64,000 nt of DNA from Thermus caldilimi (lineage in GTDB: Bacteria; Deinococcota; Deinococci; Deinococcales; Thermaceae), in assembly GCF_004684245.1 (NCBI RefSeq), contig NZ_CP038452.1, positions 1,722,796 through 1,786,795 on the forward strand, written 5' to 3'. Within the stretch, counting starts at the first letter, position 1, and each line of letters starts with the position of its first letter. Under the pieces are notes generated by a model. It ran no database searches. It was given only the letters and a program-made list of their open reading frames with translations, and was not told the origin of the DNA. The translations under genes and the position numbers were made by a program. Positions 8,231-17,141 of this stretch are shown piece after piece.

Positions 8231-10224
8231 CGACGCCTGCGCCGCTTCCGGCCTCCCGGCAGGGCCTCTGGGGGTGTGAGGCCTTGCAGGCGGGCTTCCA
8301 AAGCCCGTAGCTCATCCCTTAGCCTCGCCGCCCGCTCAAAGTCCAAGGCCTCCGCCGCCTGCCACATGGCCAGCTCCAGCTCGGCGATCCCCTCCCTCAG
8401 GTCCTCCCCCAGGGGCTCGGAGAGGAGTGCCTCCTCGTACCCCTCGGGGCGGATGATGGCCCTGACCTCCTTCCGCACCGTCTCGGGGACGATGCCGTGC
8501 TCCCGGTTGTAGGCCTCCTGGAGGGTCCTTCGCCGGTTCGTCTCCCGGATGGCCCGCTCCATGGCCTCAGAGACGCTATCGGCGTAGAGCCATACCTCCC
8601 CCCTGGCGTTCCTCGCCGCCCGGCCGATGGTCTGGATGAGGCTCCGCTCGCTCCTCAGGAAGCCCGTCTTGTCCGCGTCCAGGATGGCCACCAGGGAAAC
8701 CTCGGGGAGGTCCAGCCCCTCCCGGAGGAGGTTGATCCCCACCAGGGCGTCGAAGTGGCCCAGGCGGAGGTCCCGGATCAGGGCCTGGCGCTCAAAGGCG
8801 TCCAGCTCGTGGTGCAGGTAGCGGGCCCGCACCCCGTGCTCCTGCAAGAAGGCGGTGAGCTCCTCCGCCATGCGCACGGTTAAGACGGTGACCAGGGTCC
8901 TTTCCCCCCTTTCCGCCCGCTCCCGGATGCCTTCCATGAGGTCCAGGATCTGGTTCTCCGTGGGCTTCACCCGCACCAGGGGGTCCAGGAGGCCCGTGGG
9001 ACGGATGATCTGCTCCACGATGCGCCCCGAATGCGCAAGCTCAAAGGGCCCTGGGGTGGCGGAAACGAAGACCACCTGGGTGACCCGCTCCAAAAACTCC
9101 TCAAAGCGCAAGGGGCGGTTGTCCAGGGCACTGGGGAGGCGGAAGCCATAGTCCACCAGGGTCTTTTTGCGCACGTAGTCCCCCCGGTACATCCCCTGGA
9201 GCTGGGGCACGGTCACGTGGGACTCGTCCAGAAAGACCAGGAAGTCCTCGGGGAAGTAGTCCAGGAGGGTGTAGGGGGGCTCCCCCGGGGCCTTGCCCGT
9301 GAAGTAGCGGGCGTAGTTCTCCACCCCCGGGCAGGTGCCCATGACCCTTAGCATCTCCAGGTCGTAGAGGGTGCGCTCCCTGAGGCGCTGGGCGTAGAGG
9401 ACCTCCCCCCGCTCCTCAAAGTGGCGCACCCTCTCCCAGAGCTCCTTCTCGATCTCCTTCAGGACCTCCTCCAGCCCCTCCGGGCTGAGGTAGTGGGTGG
9501 CGGGGAAGAGGACAAACCCAGGAAGCTCCCTAAGCCGCTCCCCGGTGATGGGGTGCACCTGCAGGATCCGCTCCACCTCGTCCCCCCATAGCTCCACCCG
9601 GATGGGCTCGGTGTCGTAGGCGGGGAAGACCTCCAAGACCTCCCCCCGGGCCCGGAAGCGGCCTGGGGCCAGGTCAATCTCGTTCCGCTCGTAGCCGAGC
9701 TCCAGAAGGCGCTCCAGCAGGGCCTCCCGCGGGTAGACCATGCCCCTTTCCACCACCAGGTTCCTCGCCCGGTACTCCCGGGGGTCCCCCAGGCCGTAGA
9801 TGGCGGAGACCGAGGCCACCACGATCACGTCCCGGCGGGTGAGGAGGCTACGGGTGGTGGAATGCCTTAGGCGCTCGATCTCGGGGTTGATGCTGGCGTC
9901 CTTTTCAATGTAGAGGTCCTTCCCCGGCACGTAGGCCTCGGGCTGGTAGTAGTCGTAGTAGCTGATGAAGTACTCCACGGCGTTTTCCGGGAAAAGCTCC
10001 CGGAACTCCGCGGCAAGCTGCGCCGCCAGGATCTTGTTGGGGGCCAGGACCAGGGCCGGCCGTCCTAGGGCCTCGATCACCCTGGCCATGGTCACCGTCT
10101 TCCCCGTCCCCGTGGCCCCCAGGAGGGTAACAAAGCGCTCCCCATCTCTTAGGGCCTCCACCAGCTCGCGGGTGGCCTTGGGCTGGTCCCCCTTGGGCTC
10201 GGGGCCAAGGTAGCGGAAGGTCAT
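8227..10224 (-). CDS. uvrB: UvrABC excision nuclease subunit B
   Basis: UvrB is the damage-verifying helicase-like subunit of nucleotide excision repair, loaded by UvrA and partnered by UvrC. Walker A GATGTGKT and the beta-hairpin region [12 protein letters not shown] are present. Helicase motifs FLDESHV and QTIGRAARN, and a C-terminal UVR coiled-coil ([23 protein letters not shown]), are also there. From ATG 10224 the length is 665 aa, the length I recall for T. thermophilus UvrB. The 23 in-frame residues upstream do not resemble the family. TAAACT (complement of 10233-10238) and GAGGTG precede this start. Confidence 0.97.
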   Translation of the reverse strand: MTFRYLGPEPKGDQPKATRELVEALRDGERFVTLLGATGTGKTVTMARVIEALGRPALVLAPNKILAAQLAAEFRELFPENAVEYFISYYDYYQPEAYVPGKDLYIEKDASINPEIERLRHSTTRSLLTRRDVIVVASVSAIYGLGDPREYRARNLVVERGMVYPREALLERLLELGYERNEIDLAPGRFRARGEVLEVFPAYDTEPIRVELWGDEVERILQVHPITGERLRELPGFVLFPATHYLSPEGLEEVLKEIEKELWERVRHFEERGEVLYAQRLRERTLYDLEMLRVMGTCPGVENYARYFTGKAPGEPPYTLLDYFPEDFLVFLDESHVTVPQLQGMYRGDYVRKKTLVDYGFRLPSALDNRPLRFEEFLERVTQVVFVSATPGPFELAHSGRIVEQIIRPTGLLDPLVRVKPTENQILDLMEGIRERAERGERTLVTVLTVRMAEELTAFLQEHGVRARYLHHELDAFERQALIRDLRLGHFDALVGINLLREGLDLPEVSLVAILDADKTGFLRSERSLIQTIGRAARNARGEVWLYADSVSEAMERAIRETNRRRTLQEAYNREHGIVPETVRKEVRAIIRPEGYEEALLSEPLGEDLREGIAELELAMWQAAEALDFERAARLRDELRALEARLQGLTPPEALPGGRKRRRRR

Positions 10225-10277
10225 CACCTCTAAGTTTAGGCGGGAACGAAGGTGGCAAGGGGAGGGGGGACACGAAA

Positions 10278-10308
10278 CCGGGGCCTGCCCCAAAGGGGCA
10301 GGCCCCGG
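10278..10308 (-). terminator. Strong hairpin downstream of slpA
   Basis: A perfect 14-bp stem (CCGGGGCCTGCCCC / GGGGCAGGCCCCGG) closes an AAA loop, 12 nt past the slpA stop codon. The minus-strand T-tract after it is short (TTT), so termination may rely mainly on the stem. It also insulates uvrB from the highly expressed envelope gene. Confidence 0.8.
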
Positions 10309-10320
10309 AAGGGCATGGGG

Positions 10321-13230
10321 TTAGAAGTTGGTGGTGTAGGTGATCTTGAAGGCCCGGCCGTAGGACTGGAAGGTGCCAGCGCCATCCAGCAGGATGGCGT
10401 CCAGGTAGGCCACGGTCAGCCCGTAGTAGGTGGCCTCCAGGTAGATGCCGTCCACCCCGCCGGAGTTGCTGCCCGCCCCGGTGGTCAGGTTCCAGGGGAA
10501 GAGTACCTCGCCGGGGTAGGTGAAGAGGCGGTCGGTGCCCGCACTCAAGGAGAAGTCCCCATAGCCCCGGGTCAGGAAGCTACCCGCGGGATCCACCATG
10601 TTCTGGCCCCGGTAGGAGGCGTAGCCCACCTTGAAGACCAGGCTGGGCACCAGGAACTCGTTGAAGGCCAGACCCACCCGGTAGTACTGCTCGGTGGCGT
10701 CGTTGAGGTTGCTAAGGGCACCGGTGGTGTTGTTGAGCTGGGTGAGGTTGGTGGTGAGCCGCTGGGCATAGACCCCCTCGAGGCTGGGCTTCAGGGGGAT
10801 GCCCAAGGGATCGGTGGCCGCCTTCACCCCGAACTTGTAGGTGGTGTAGCTGTAGGTGTTGTTGCCGTTGTACCCGGTGAAGGTGGCCGGGCGGGTGCCG
10901 CCGCCGCTGGTGATCAGGGCATCCTGGAAGTCATGGTAGCGGAAGTAGGGCTGGAGGCTGAGGAAGCCGAACTTGCCCTGGTAGGAGAGGGTGGCCAGGA
11001 TGTCCTGGAAGGGGTAGTTGCCCGTGCCGTCGTCAAACTTCTGGTAACCCAAGGTAACGCCGAGCCCGGGGATGAGGGCATCCTTGGCCCGGGCATCGTG
11101 GGTGAGCTTGACGCCGAAGTTGGTGGCGAAGCGGCCGTCGGGGATATTGTAGTAGTAGTAGTTGTAGTTCCCGTAAGCGCCCAAGCCAGCGCTCCCCGGC
11201 TGGATGTTCCCGCCCACGGTGAGTTGGTTGTAGTAGGGGTTCAGGGCCAGGCCGCTGAAGAGCTTGAGGGTGGCCCCCACGCCCCAGGCAGCCAGCTCGC
11301 TGCTGGGGGCCCCAGCGTAATTGGTGGAGTCGTCGTAGTAGCCCCGCACCTCGAGGCCCTGCAGGAGAGGCAGGCTCAGCTTGCCGTCCACCCCAAATCC
11401 CCGGTTGTCCGCGGCGAAGGGGGCGTTGCCGTTGCCGCCCACGCCGAAGTAGAAGTAGTGGTAGTTGGCGGACATGCCGGCGATGCCGTTCTCGTACTGC
11501 GGGTCGATGGCCCGGTAGTTGGCCTTCAGGCTGAGGGGCCCAACCCCTACCTCACCCTGGACGTAGTAAGCCCAGTCAGCGACGGTGGAGTCAAAGTACT
11601 GGTCGAAAGTGCCCCCCACAGGGAGGGAAGTGTCGAAGAGGCCCTTCAGCTTCACCGGGCCCAGGGAGAGGCTGCCATCCAGGCCCAGGGCGGAGCGCAC
11701 CCCGTAGTTTTCCGCGTAGCTCAGGGCCAGGTTGAACTCCTGTACCGGCTTGAAGTTGGTACGGATGCCGAAGTAGGCCCCGTTGAGGGGAGCAGGACCG
11801 CCGTTATTGTTGGCCGCGCCCGCTACCAGGGTCACCTCGGGGTTCAGGGGGAACTTGGAGCCGGTGAAGGTGGCCACCATACCCTGACGGGAGGTGGCGG
11901 GGTAGCTATCCTGGTCGTTGGCGAAGAGGTAGTCGTTGAAGCTGAAGGAGCTGGTGCTGGAGTCGTAGGCAATGCTGAAGGGCTGGCCGTCCACGTTGCC
12001 CTTCAGGTTAGCAGTGGTGAGGTAGGCGTTGGTGGTGTTGAGGGGGGTGGAGGCGGGGTAGGCGTCCACGGCGAGAGTGGCGCTGGCCTCGGCCACCGAC
12101 ACCCCCGTGGTGCCGGAGGCGTTGTTCTTCATGCTGAAGGTGAGGCTGGCCGAGCCCCCGGTGAAGGTCTGGTCAAGGTCTCCCCGGCGCTGGGCCACCC
12201 GGTTGCGGAAGGGGAAGGGCGGGGCGACGTAGTCCTGCTGGCCGGAGCCCGAGGAAACCTGGTTGCCGGGGAAGAGGCGGTCGATGTCGAAGTTGATGCC
12301 GGTGTTGGTGGCGGTGCCGTAGGTAGCGGAAAGGGAACCCTTGATGGAGTACTGCACCTTAGAGAGATCGGCAACCTGCTGCTCCAGCTTGCTCACCTTC
12401 TCGGAGAGCCCCACCAGGTCGGAGCGGAGGGCGGCGGCGAACTCCTGCACCGCGGCCACGTCCTCCTTGGAGGCGAACTCCTCGAAGTTGATGCCCTGGA
12501 GGTCGGCTAGGCCCTTCTCCAAGGCGGTGACCCGGTCCTGGAGGGAAAGGACGTCCTGGTTGAGGAGGACGGCGAGCTCGTTCAGGGCCTGAATGGCCTG
12601 GGCGTTGGCCTCCACCTGGGTCTGGAGGGCGGCCAGGTCACCCTTCACCCCCTCCACGTCCTGGGAGAGGGCGTCCAGCTGCTCCGCCAGCTGCTGGGCC
12701 TGGGCCAAAGCGGTGTCGGCGGCGATGGAGGCGGCCTCCACCCGGTCGGCCAGGTCCTGAAGCGCAGCGGCGTCCATGCCGGGCTCAGGGGCAGGCTGGG
12801 CCTTGAGCTCCTCGATCATGGCCTCGAGGCGGGCGATGTCCTCCTTGGTGGCGGCGCTGTCCTCGAGGGCCGAGACCCGCACACCCAGGGCAGCCAGCTC
12901 AGCAGCCAGCTCCTGCACGGCGTTCTTCAGGGCCTCGAGGTCCTCGGAGGACATGGCCTCCATGGTGGGGGAGGTGCCCTGCGCCTTCAGCTCCTCCTGG
13001 ATCTGCTGCAGGAGGCGGTAGATGAGGAGGGCCGCCTGGTAGCGGGTCAGGGTCTCGTTGCCCCGGTAGGTGCCGTCGGGGAAGCCTACGATAATCCCCT
13101 TAGCCGCCAGGGCCTCCACCGCCTCCTTGGCCCAGTGCCCGGCAGGCACGTCGGAGAACTGGGCCAGACCGAAGCCCATGGAGAGCACGGTCAAAAGCCC
13201 CGCCAGTAGCATGACTAGCCTTTTCTTCAT
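10321..13230 (-). CDS. slpA: S-layer / outer-envelope protein SlpA with SLH domain
   Basis: SlpA is the main envelope protein of Thermus; its SLH domain binds pyruvylated secondary wall polymer and links the outer layer to peptidoglycan. The 969-aa product has a signal peptide ending near GLAQ-FSD and an SLH domain directly after it (FSDVPAGHWAKEAVEALAAKG, about residues 24-85). A coiled-coil runs to about 300, then a long Tyr/Asn/Gly-rich beta-strand region. The terminal phenylalanine (TYTTNF) is typical of outer-membrane barrels. The ATG follows GTAAGGAAGT. Transcription probably starts about 126 nt upstream. Confidence 0.92.
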   Translation of the reverse strand: MKKRLVMLLAGLLTVLSMGFGLAQFSDVPAGHWAKEAVEALAAKGIIVGFPDGTYRGNETLTRYQAALLIYRLLQQIQEELKAQGTSPTMEAMSSEDLEALKNAVQELAAELAALGVRVSALEDSAATKEDIARLEAMIEELKAQPAPEPGMDAAALQDLADRVEAASIAADTALAQAQQLAEQLDALSQDVEGVKGDLAALQTQVEANAQAIQALNELAVLLNQDVLSLQDRVTALEKGLADLQGINFEEFASKEDVAAVQEFAAALRSDLVGLSEKVSKLEQQVADLSKVQYSIKGSLSATYGTATNTGINFDIDRLFPGNQVSSGSGQQDYVAPPFPFRNRVAQRRGDLDQTFTGGSASLTFSMKNNASGTTGVSVAEASATLAVDAYPASTPLNTTNAYLTTANLKGNVDGQPFSIAYDSSTSSFSFNDYLFANDQDSYPATSRQGMVATFTGSKFPLNPEVTLVAGAANNNGGPAPLNGAYFGIRTNFKPVQEFNLALSYAENYGVRSALGLDGSLSLGPVKLKGLFDTSLPVGGTFDQYFDSTVADWAYYVQGEVGVGPLSLKANYRAIDPQYENGIAGMSANYHYFYFGVGGNGNAPFAADNRGFGVDGKLSLPLLQGLEVRGYYDDSTNYAGAPSSELAAWGVGATLKLFSGLALNPYYNQLTVGGNIQPGSAGLGAYGNYNYYYYNIPDGRFATNFGVKLTHDARAKDALIPGLGVTLGYQKFDDGTGNYPFQDILATLSYQGKFGFLSLQPYFRYHDFQDALITSGGGTRPATFTGYNGNNTYSYTTYKFGVKAATDPLGIPLKPSLEGVYAQRLTTNLTQLNNTTGALSNLNDATEQYYRVGLAFNEFLVPSLVFKVGYASYRGQNMVDPAGSFLTRGYGDFSLSAGTDRLFTYPGEVLFPWNLTTGAGSNSGGVDGIYLEATYYGLTVAYLDAILLDGAGTFQSYGRAFKITYTTNF

Positions 13231-13392
13231 ACTTCCTTACACCCCCTTTAGGGTTTCGGAAGCTCCGCTTTGGGCGAGTTTCCGCGTTTCCTCCCCAAAG
13301 GGCGCCTTCCGGGACGCAAGACCTGGCTTCCAAGAAAGAACTTTCGCCTTGCGTCCGCTGGTATCATAAAAGCCTCACCTAGACCTTGTCAA
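13231..13392 (-). promoter_or_regulatory. slpA promoter and long 5' untranslated leader
   Basis: On the minus strand a perfect -35 TTGACA (complement of 13387-13392) is separated by 18 bp from the -10 TATGAT (complement of 13363-13368). The transcription start is then near 13356, giving a leader of about 126 nt before the ATG at 13230. A leader of similar length has been described for T. thermophilus slpA and linked to its control. This contrasts with the many leaderless genes around it. Confidence 0.8.
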
Positions 13393-13416
13393 GCCTTTTG
13401 GCCCTTAAGGTTTTGC

Positions 13417-13422
13417 TATACT
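13417..13422 (+). promoter_or_regulatory. Probable glmS promoter -10 box
   Basis: TATACT at 13417-13422 is a near-perfect -10 with no convincing -35 at normal spacing. Transcription from about 13429 would give a roughly 58-nt segment upstream of the glmS ribozyme cleavage site. Confidence 0.5.
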
Positions 13423-13486
13423 CCGCCGAAGGAGGGGGTGGGAGGAAGCCAAAAGCTGGCAAGCCAAGGCAGGAGGAAGGCGGGAA

Positions 13487-13662
13487 GCGCAGGGGGCCAA
13501 AAAGGCCTGACGAGGTGGCGGACCCCAAGAAGGGGATAACCGGGAAACCGGGAAAGGTCGAGGAATCCGCGGATGCCGCCCGGGGTGTGCCCGCCCCGCC
13601 CGCCTGAGAAAAGCCCCAAGGGAAAGCCCTCTTTAGGGACAACCGCGGGGCAGGGCGAAAGG
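13487..13662 (+). ncRNA. glmS self-cleaving ribozyme (GlcN6P-responsive)
   Basis: The glmS ribozyme uses glucosamine-6-phosphate as a cofactor to cut its own mRNA. Conserved pieces appear in order. The cleavage context AAGCGC places the cut before G13487. A short P2 (GGCC-AAAAA-GGCC) is followed by TGACGAGGTGG at 13508-13518. TCGAG then comes at 13558 and CGCGGATGCCGCCCGG at 13568-13583. A P3 hairpin CGGGG...CCCCG follows, then GGGACAA at 13636 and GGCGAAAGG near 13654. An extra GC-rich insertion (about 13522-13557), with hairpins including CCGG-GAAA-CCGG, extends the P2a/P2b region. It directly precedes glmS. The 3' boundary is approximate. Confidence 0.88.
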
Positions 13663-13674
13663 ATGGGAGGTTCT

Positions 13675-13698
13675 GGGTGGCCAAAGGCCTGGCCACCC
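13675..13698 (+). promoter_or_regulatory. Hairpin just before the glmS ribosome binding site
   Basis: GGGTGGCCA (13675-13683) and TGGCCACCC (13690-13698) form a perfect 9-bp stem with a 6-nt loop. The SD AAGGA (13701-13705) follows directly, then ATG at 13712. There is no U-run, so it is not a terminator. It might protect the 3' product of ribozyme cleavage or isolate the ribosome binding site from the ribozyme fold. Confidence 0.6.
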
Positions 13699-13711
13699 CC
13701 AAGGACGCTAT

Positions 13712-15526
13712 ATGTGTGGGATCGTAGGCTATATCGGTTTTCGCAACGCCACGGATGTGCTCATAGATGGCCTTAGGAGGCTGGAGTACCGGGGATACGA
13801 CTCCGCCGGGGTGGCGGTGAGGACCCCGGAAGGGCTTAAGGTGGTGAAGCGCTCGGGGAAGCTTTCCGCCCTGGAAAGCGCCCTGAAGGAGGAGCGCTTG
13901 GAGGGGCCTTTGGGCATCGGCCATACCCGCTGGGCCACCCACGGAGCCCCCACCGACCCCAACGCCCATCCCCACACCACGGAGGATGGCAGGATCGCCG
14001 TCATCCACAACGGGATCATCGAGAACTACCTGGAGCTTAAGGAGGCCTTGAAGGCCCGGGGGCACCGCTTCGCCTCGGAAACCGACAGCGAGGTCCTGGC
14101 GCACCTCATAGAGGAGAAGTACCAGGGGGATCTTTTTCAGGCCCTGAGGGAGGCCCTGAAGGAGGTACGGGGAGCCTATGCGGTGGTGGTGGCGCACGAG
14201 GGCCACCAGGAGATCGTGGCCGCCCGCACGGTGAGCCCCCTGGTGATCGGCCTGGGGGAGGGGGAAAACTTTCTGGCCTCGGACGTCCCCGCCCTCCTTC
14301 CCTATACCCGCCGGGTCATCTTCCTGCACGACGGGGATCTGGCCCGCATCACCCGGGAGGAAGTGGTGGTCACGGACCTCGAGGGCCATCCCCTGCCCCG
14401 GGAGGTGGTGGAGATTGACTGGACCCTCGAGGCCGCGGAGAAGGGGGGCTTCCCCCACTACATGCTCAAGGAAATCTACGAGCAACCCTGGGTGCTGGAA
14501 AACACCCTAGGAGGGCGCCTCAGGGAGGAAGAAGGGGATGTGGAGCTCGGCCTTGGCCTGGACCCTCTGGCCATAGACCGCATCCACGTGATCGCCTGTG
14601 GCACCGCCGCCTACGCCGGCTGGTACGGCAAGTACCTCCTGGAAGCCCTGGCCCGCATCCCCACGGAGTGGGACGTGGCCAGCGAGTATCGCTACCGGGA
14701 CCCCGTGGTGGACGAAAAGACCCTGGCCATCGCCATCAGCCAATCGGGGGAAACCATAGACACCCTGGAGGGCTTACGGGAGGCCAAGGCCAAGGGGGCC
14801 AGGACCCTGGGGGTCATCAACGCCAAGGGCTCCAGCCTCACCCGGGAGGTGGAGGACGTTCTTTACATCCACGCGGGCCCCGAGATCGGGGTGGCCTCCA
14901 CCAAGGCTTACATCGCCATGCTTTCCGCCATGGCCATGCTGGCCATCCACTTTGGCCAAAGGAGGGGGGTCCTCAGCAAGGAAGAAGCCCAGGGCCTCCT
15001 GAAGGAGATGCGCAAGCTTCCCCGGTTGGTGGAGGAAGTCCTGGAAAAGCGCCCCCTCATCGCCCACCTGGCGGAGAAGTACCACCAGGCCCAGGACTTC
15101 CTCTTCCTGGGCCGGCACGTGCAGGCCCCCACGGCGTATGAGGGTGCCCTGAAGCTCAAAGAAATCAGCTACATCCACGCGGAGGCCTACCCCGCCGGGG
15201 AGATGAAGCACGGGCCCATCGCCCTGATCGACGAGCACCTGCCGGTGGTGGTCCTGGCCACCCGGGGGCCCCTTTACGAGAAGACCCTGTCCAACATCCA
15301 GGAGGTGCGGGCCCGGGGCGGTAAGGTGATCGCCATCGCCACCGAGGGGGATGGAGAGATCGGGAAACTGGCCCAAGATGTGTTCCCCGTGCCGGAGGTC
15401 CACCCCCTTCTTGCCCCCATCGTGAGCGTGGTGCCCCTGCAGCTTCTGGCCTATGAGATCGCCGTCCTGCTGGGGCGGGACGTGGACCAGCCCAGGAACC
15501 TGGCCAAGAGCGTCACCGTGGAGTAG
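13712..15526 (+). CDS. glmS: Glucosamine-6-phosphate synthase (isomerising)
   Basis: GlmS makes glucosamine-6-phosphate from fructose-6-phosphate and glutamine, the first step to UDP-GlcNAc and cell wall. The 604-aa product has the N-terminal nucleophile Cys2 (MCGIVGYIG), glutaminase motifs LEYRGYDSAG, GHTRWATHG and HNGIIENY, and two SIS domains with SQSGETIDTL and STKAY. The C-terminus DQPRNLAKSVTVE supplies the conserved isomerase lysine. The glmS ribozyme just upstream provides product feedback at the mRNA level. Confidence 0.98.
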   Translation: MCGIVGYIGFRNATDVLIDGLRRLEYRGYDSAGVAVRTPEGLKVVKRSGKLSALESALKEERLEGPLGIGHTRWATHGAPTDPNAHPHTTEDGRIAVIHNGIIENYLELKEALKARGHRFASETDSEVLAHLIEEKYQGDLFQALREALKEVRGAYAVVVAHEGHQEIVAARTVSPLVIGLGEGENFLASDVPALLPYTRRVIFLHDGDLARITREEVVVTDLEGHPLPREVVEIDWTLEAAEKGGFPHYMLKEIYEQPWVLENTLGGRLREEEGDVELGLGLDPLAIDRIHVIACGTAAYAGWYGKYLLEALARIPTEWDVASEYRYRDPVVDEKTLAIAISQSGETIDTLEGLREAKAKGARTLGVINAKGSSLTREVEDVLYIHAGPEIGVASTKAYIAMLSAMAMLAIHFGQRRGVLSKEEAQGLLKEMRKLPRLVEEVLEKRPLIAHLAEKYHQAQDFLFLGRHVQAPTAYEGALKLKEISYIHAEAYPAGEMKHGPIALIDEHLPVVVLATRGPLYEKTLSNIQEVRARGGKVIAIATEGDGEIGKLAQDVFPVPEVHPLLAPIVSVVPLQLLAYEIAVLLGRDVDQPRNLAKSVTVE

Positions 15527-15527
15527 G

Positions 15528-17132
15528 CTAGCGGATTAGGTCCAAAAACACCACCACCAGCTTGGGGTCCAGGCTCCTTCCAGCCTGGGCCCCAAGTTCC
15601 TTCTGGGCTTCCTCGGGGGTCCAGGACCGCTTGTAGGGCCGCTCGGAAAGGAGGGCGTCGTACACATCCGCCACCGCGAAGATCCGGGCCTCGAGGGGGA
15701 TTTCCTCCCCCTTTAGCCCCTTGGGGTACCCCGAGCCATCCCAGCGTTCATGATGGTAGAGAACCACGTTCAAGGCAGTTTTCGGAAGGAACGGCAGGTT
15801 CTTGAGGATATCCAGGCCCACCTCGGGATGGGTCCTCACCACCCGCCACTCCTCGGCCCGCAAGACCGCGGGTTTGCGGAGGATCCTGTCGGGCAAGGCC
15901 AGCTTGCCCAGATCGTGGAAGTAGGCCCCCAAGCGAAGGCCCTCGAGGTCGGGAAACCCCACTGCCCTTCCCAGCCGTAAGGAAAGTTCTGCCACCCGCT
16001 CGGTATGCCCTTTGGTTTCCAGGTCCCGGTACTCGAGGGCCCGGGCCAAGGCCCTTAAGGCTGCTTCCCGGGTCCGGCTCAGGGTGTCCAGGTGGGAAAG
16101 GCGCTCCAAGGCTTCCTCCAGCCTGCCCGCCACCATCCGCAACACCCCCTCGTCCTCAGGGCGGTAGGGAACCAACTTCCCAAACGAACCCAGGGCCAAA
16201 ACCCCATACCGCCTGCCCTCGGGCTTAAGGGGCACCAGGAGGGCGGAGCGAAGCCCGCTTTCCGCATAGGGCCCCAGGGCCTTGGGAAAGCGGGCGTAGT
16301 CCTCCACATACACCGGCCCCTCCCACAACCTGGGGTGGCCTAGAAGCCCCTCGCCAAAACGAATGGGATGCTCCTGGTAAAGCCGGGGAAAGCCCTCAGG
16401 ATACCGCCCCGCCATCACCCCAGGCCGCACCGTTCCCTCCTGGAACAGGTAAAGGGCCCCCGCATGGTAAGGGGTAAGGCGAAGGAGGGTTTCCAGAGCT
16501 TCCTTGGCCATGACCAAAGGATCGCGGGCTGCCTCCAAGGCCAGGGAAAGCTCAAGCAACGCCTGGGCCCGGGAGGCCTCGGCCTTGGCCCGCTCCAAGG
16601 CCTCTATGCGGCCCAAGACCAAACCCGCTGCCTCCGCCAGGGCCTGGATCCAGAACTCCTCCTCGGGGAGGATCTCCCCGGCTCCCCCGGCGGTATCCAT
16701 GGAGAGCACACCAAACGGCTGTCCCCCGGCATTCCGCAAGGGTACGCCCAAATAGACCCCGGGCTGGGGCTCGCCGGAAAGAAAGATGACTCGAGGGTCT
16801 CGTGTCACGTCGGCCAGGTAGAGGGGCTCCCCCTTCTCCAGCACCACCCAGGAGATGCCCTTTCCCCGGGGAAGCCTAAGGCCCACCCTGTCCTGGCTTA
16901 GACCAGCGGCCGACACCAGCTCCAGCACATCCTCCTGGGGACGGTGGAGGAAGAGGAGAACGGAAACCGCCCGTGTGGCCTTCTTGGCGGTTTCCACCAC
17001 GGTCCGGTACACCTCCTCCGGCCGCTCCAGGGGAGCCAGAAGGCGCCAAGCCTCGGCCAGGGCCTGGAGGCGCCTTAGCTCCCGCACCTGGAGGCTTGCG
17101 CCATCTAGCCCTTCAGGCTGACCGGGGGTCAT
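15528..17132 (-). CDS. GAF-GAF-HD-GYP protein, probable c-di-GMP phosphodiesterase
   Basis: Two GAF sensor domains span about residues 30-175 and 190-345. An HD-GYP domain follows, with GHTERVAELS, the HDLGKLALPD signature, VVLYHHERWDGSGYPKGLKGEEIP and ARIFAVADVYDAL. HD-GYP enzymes hydrolyse c-di-GMP. All metal-binding and GYP residues are intact, so activity is plausible. An SD AAGGGGTG precedes the ATG. The start lies 9 nt after the stop of the DUF4127 gene, so the two are probably cotranscribed. The convergent glmS stop is 1 nt away. Confidence 0.9.
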   Translation of the reverse strand: MTPGQPEGLDGASLQVRELRRLQALAEAWRLLAPLERPEEVYRTVVETAKKATRAVSVLLFLHRPQEDVLELVSAAGLSQDRVGLRLPRGKGISWVVLEKGEPLYLADVTRDPRVIFLSGEPQPGVYLGVPLRNAGGQPFGVLSMDTAGGAGEILPEEEFWIQALAEAAGLVLGRIEALERAKAEASRAQALLELSLALEAARDPLVMAKEALETLLRLTPYHAGALYLFQEGTVRPGVMAGRYPEGFPRLYQEHPIRFGEGLLGHPRLWEGPVYVEDYARFPKALGPYAESGLRSALLVPLKPEGRRYGVLALGSFGKLVPYRPEDEGVLRMVAGRLEEALERLSHLDTLSRTREAALRALARALEYRDLETKGHTERVAELSLRLGRAVGFPDLEGLRLGAYFHDLGKLALPDRILRKPAVLRAEEWRVVRTHPEVGLDILKNLPFLPKTALNVVLYHHERWDGSGYPKGLKGEEIPLEARIFAVADVYDALLSERPYKRSWTPEEAQKELGAQAGRSLDPKLVVVFLDLIR

Positions 17133-17141
17133 AACACCCCT

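Noticed and set aside
11150-11480. Short TAGTAG/GTAGTT repeats inside slpA
   Set aside because: They encode the Tyr/Asn-rich strands of the envelope protein and are not regular enough for a satellite or CRISPR.
10252-12510. A 752-codon open frame opposite slpA
   Set aside because: It is a mirror of the slpA coding strand: GC-rich codon structure opens long antisense frames. Its product is low-complexity Gly/Val/Glu with no domain.
13379-14485. A 368-codon minus-strand frame over the glmS 5' half and its leader
   Set aside because: Antisense to glmS and across the ribozyme; no RBS, no recognisable domain.
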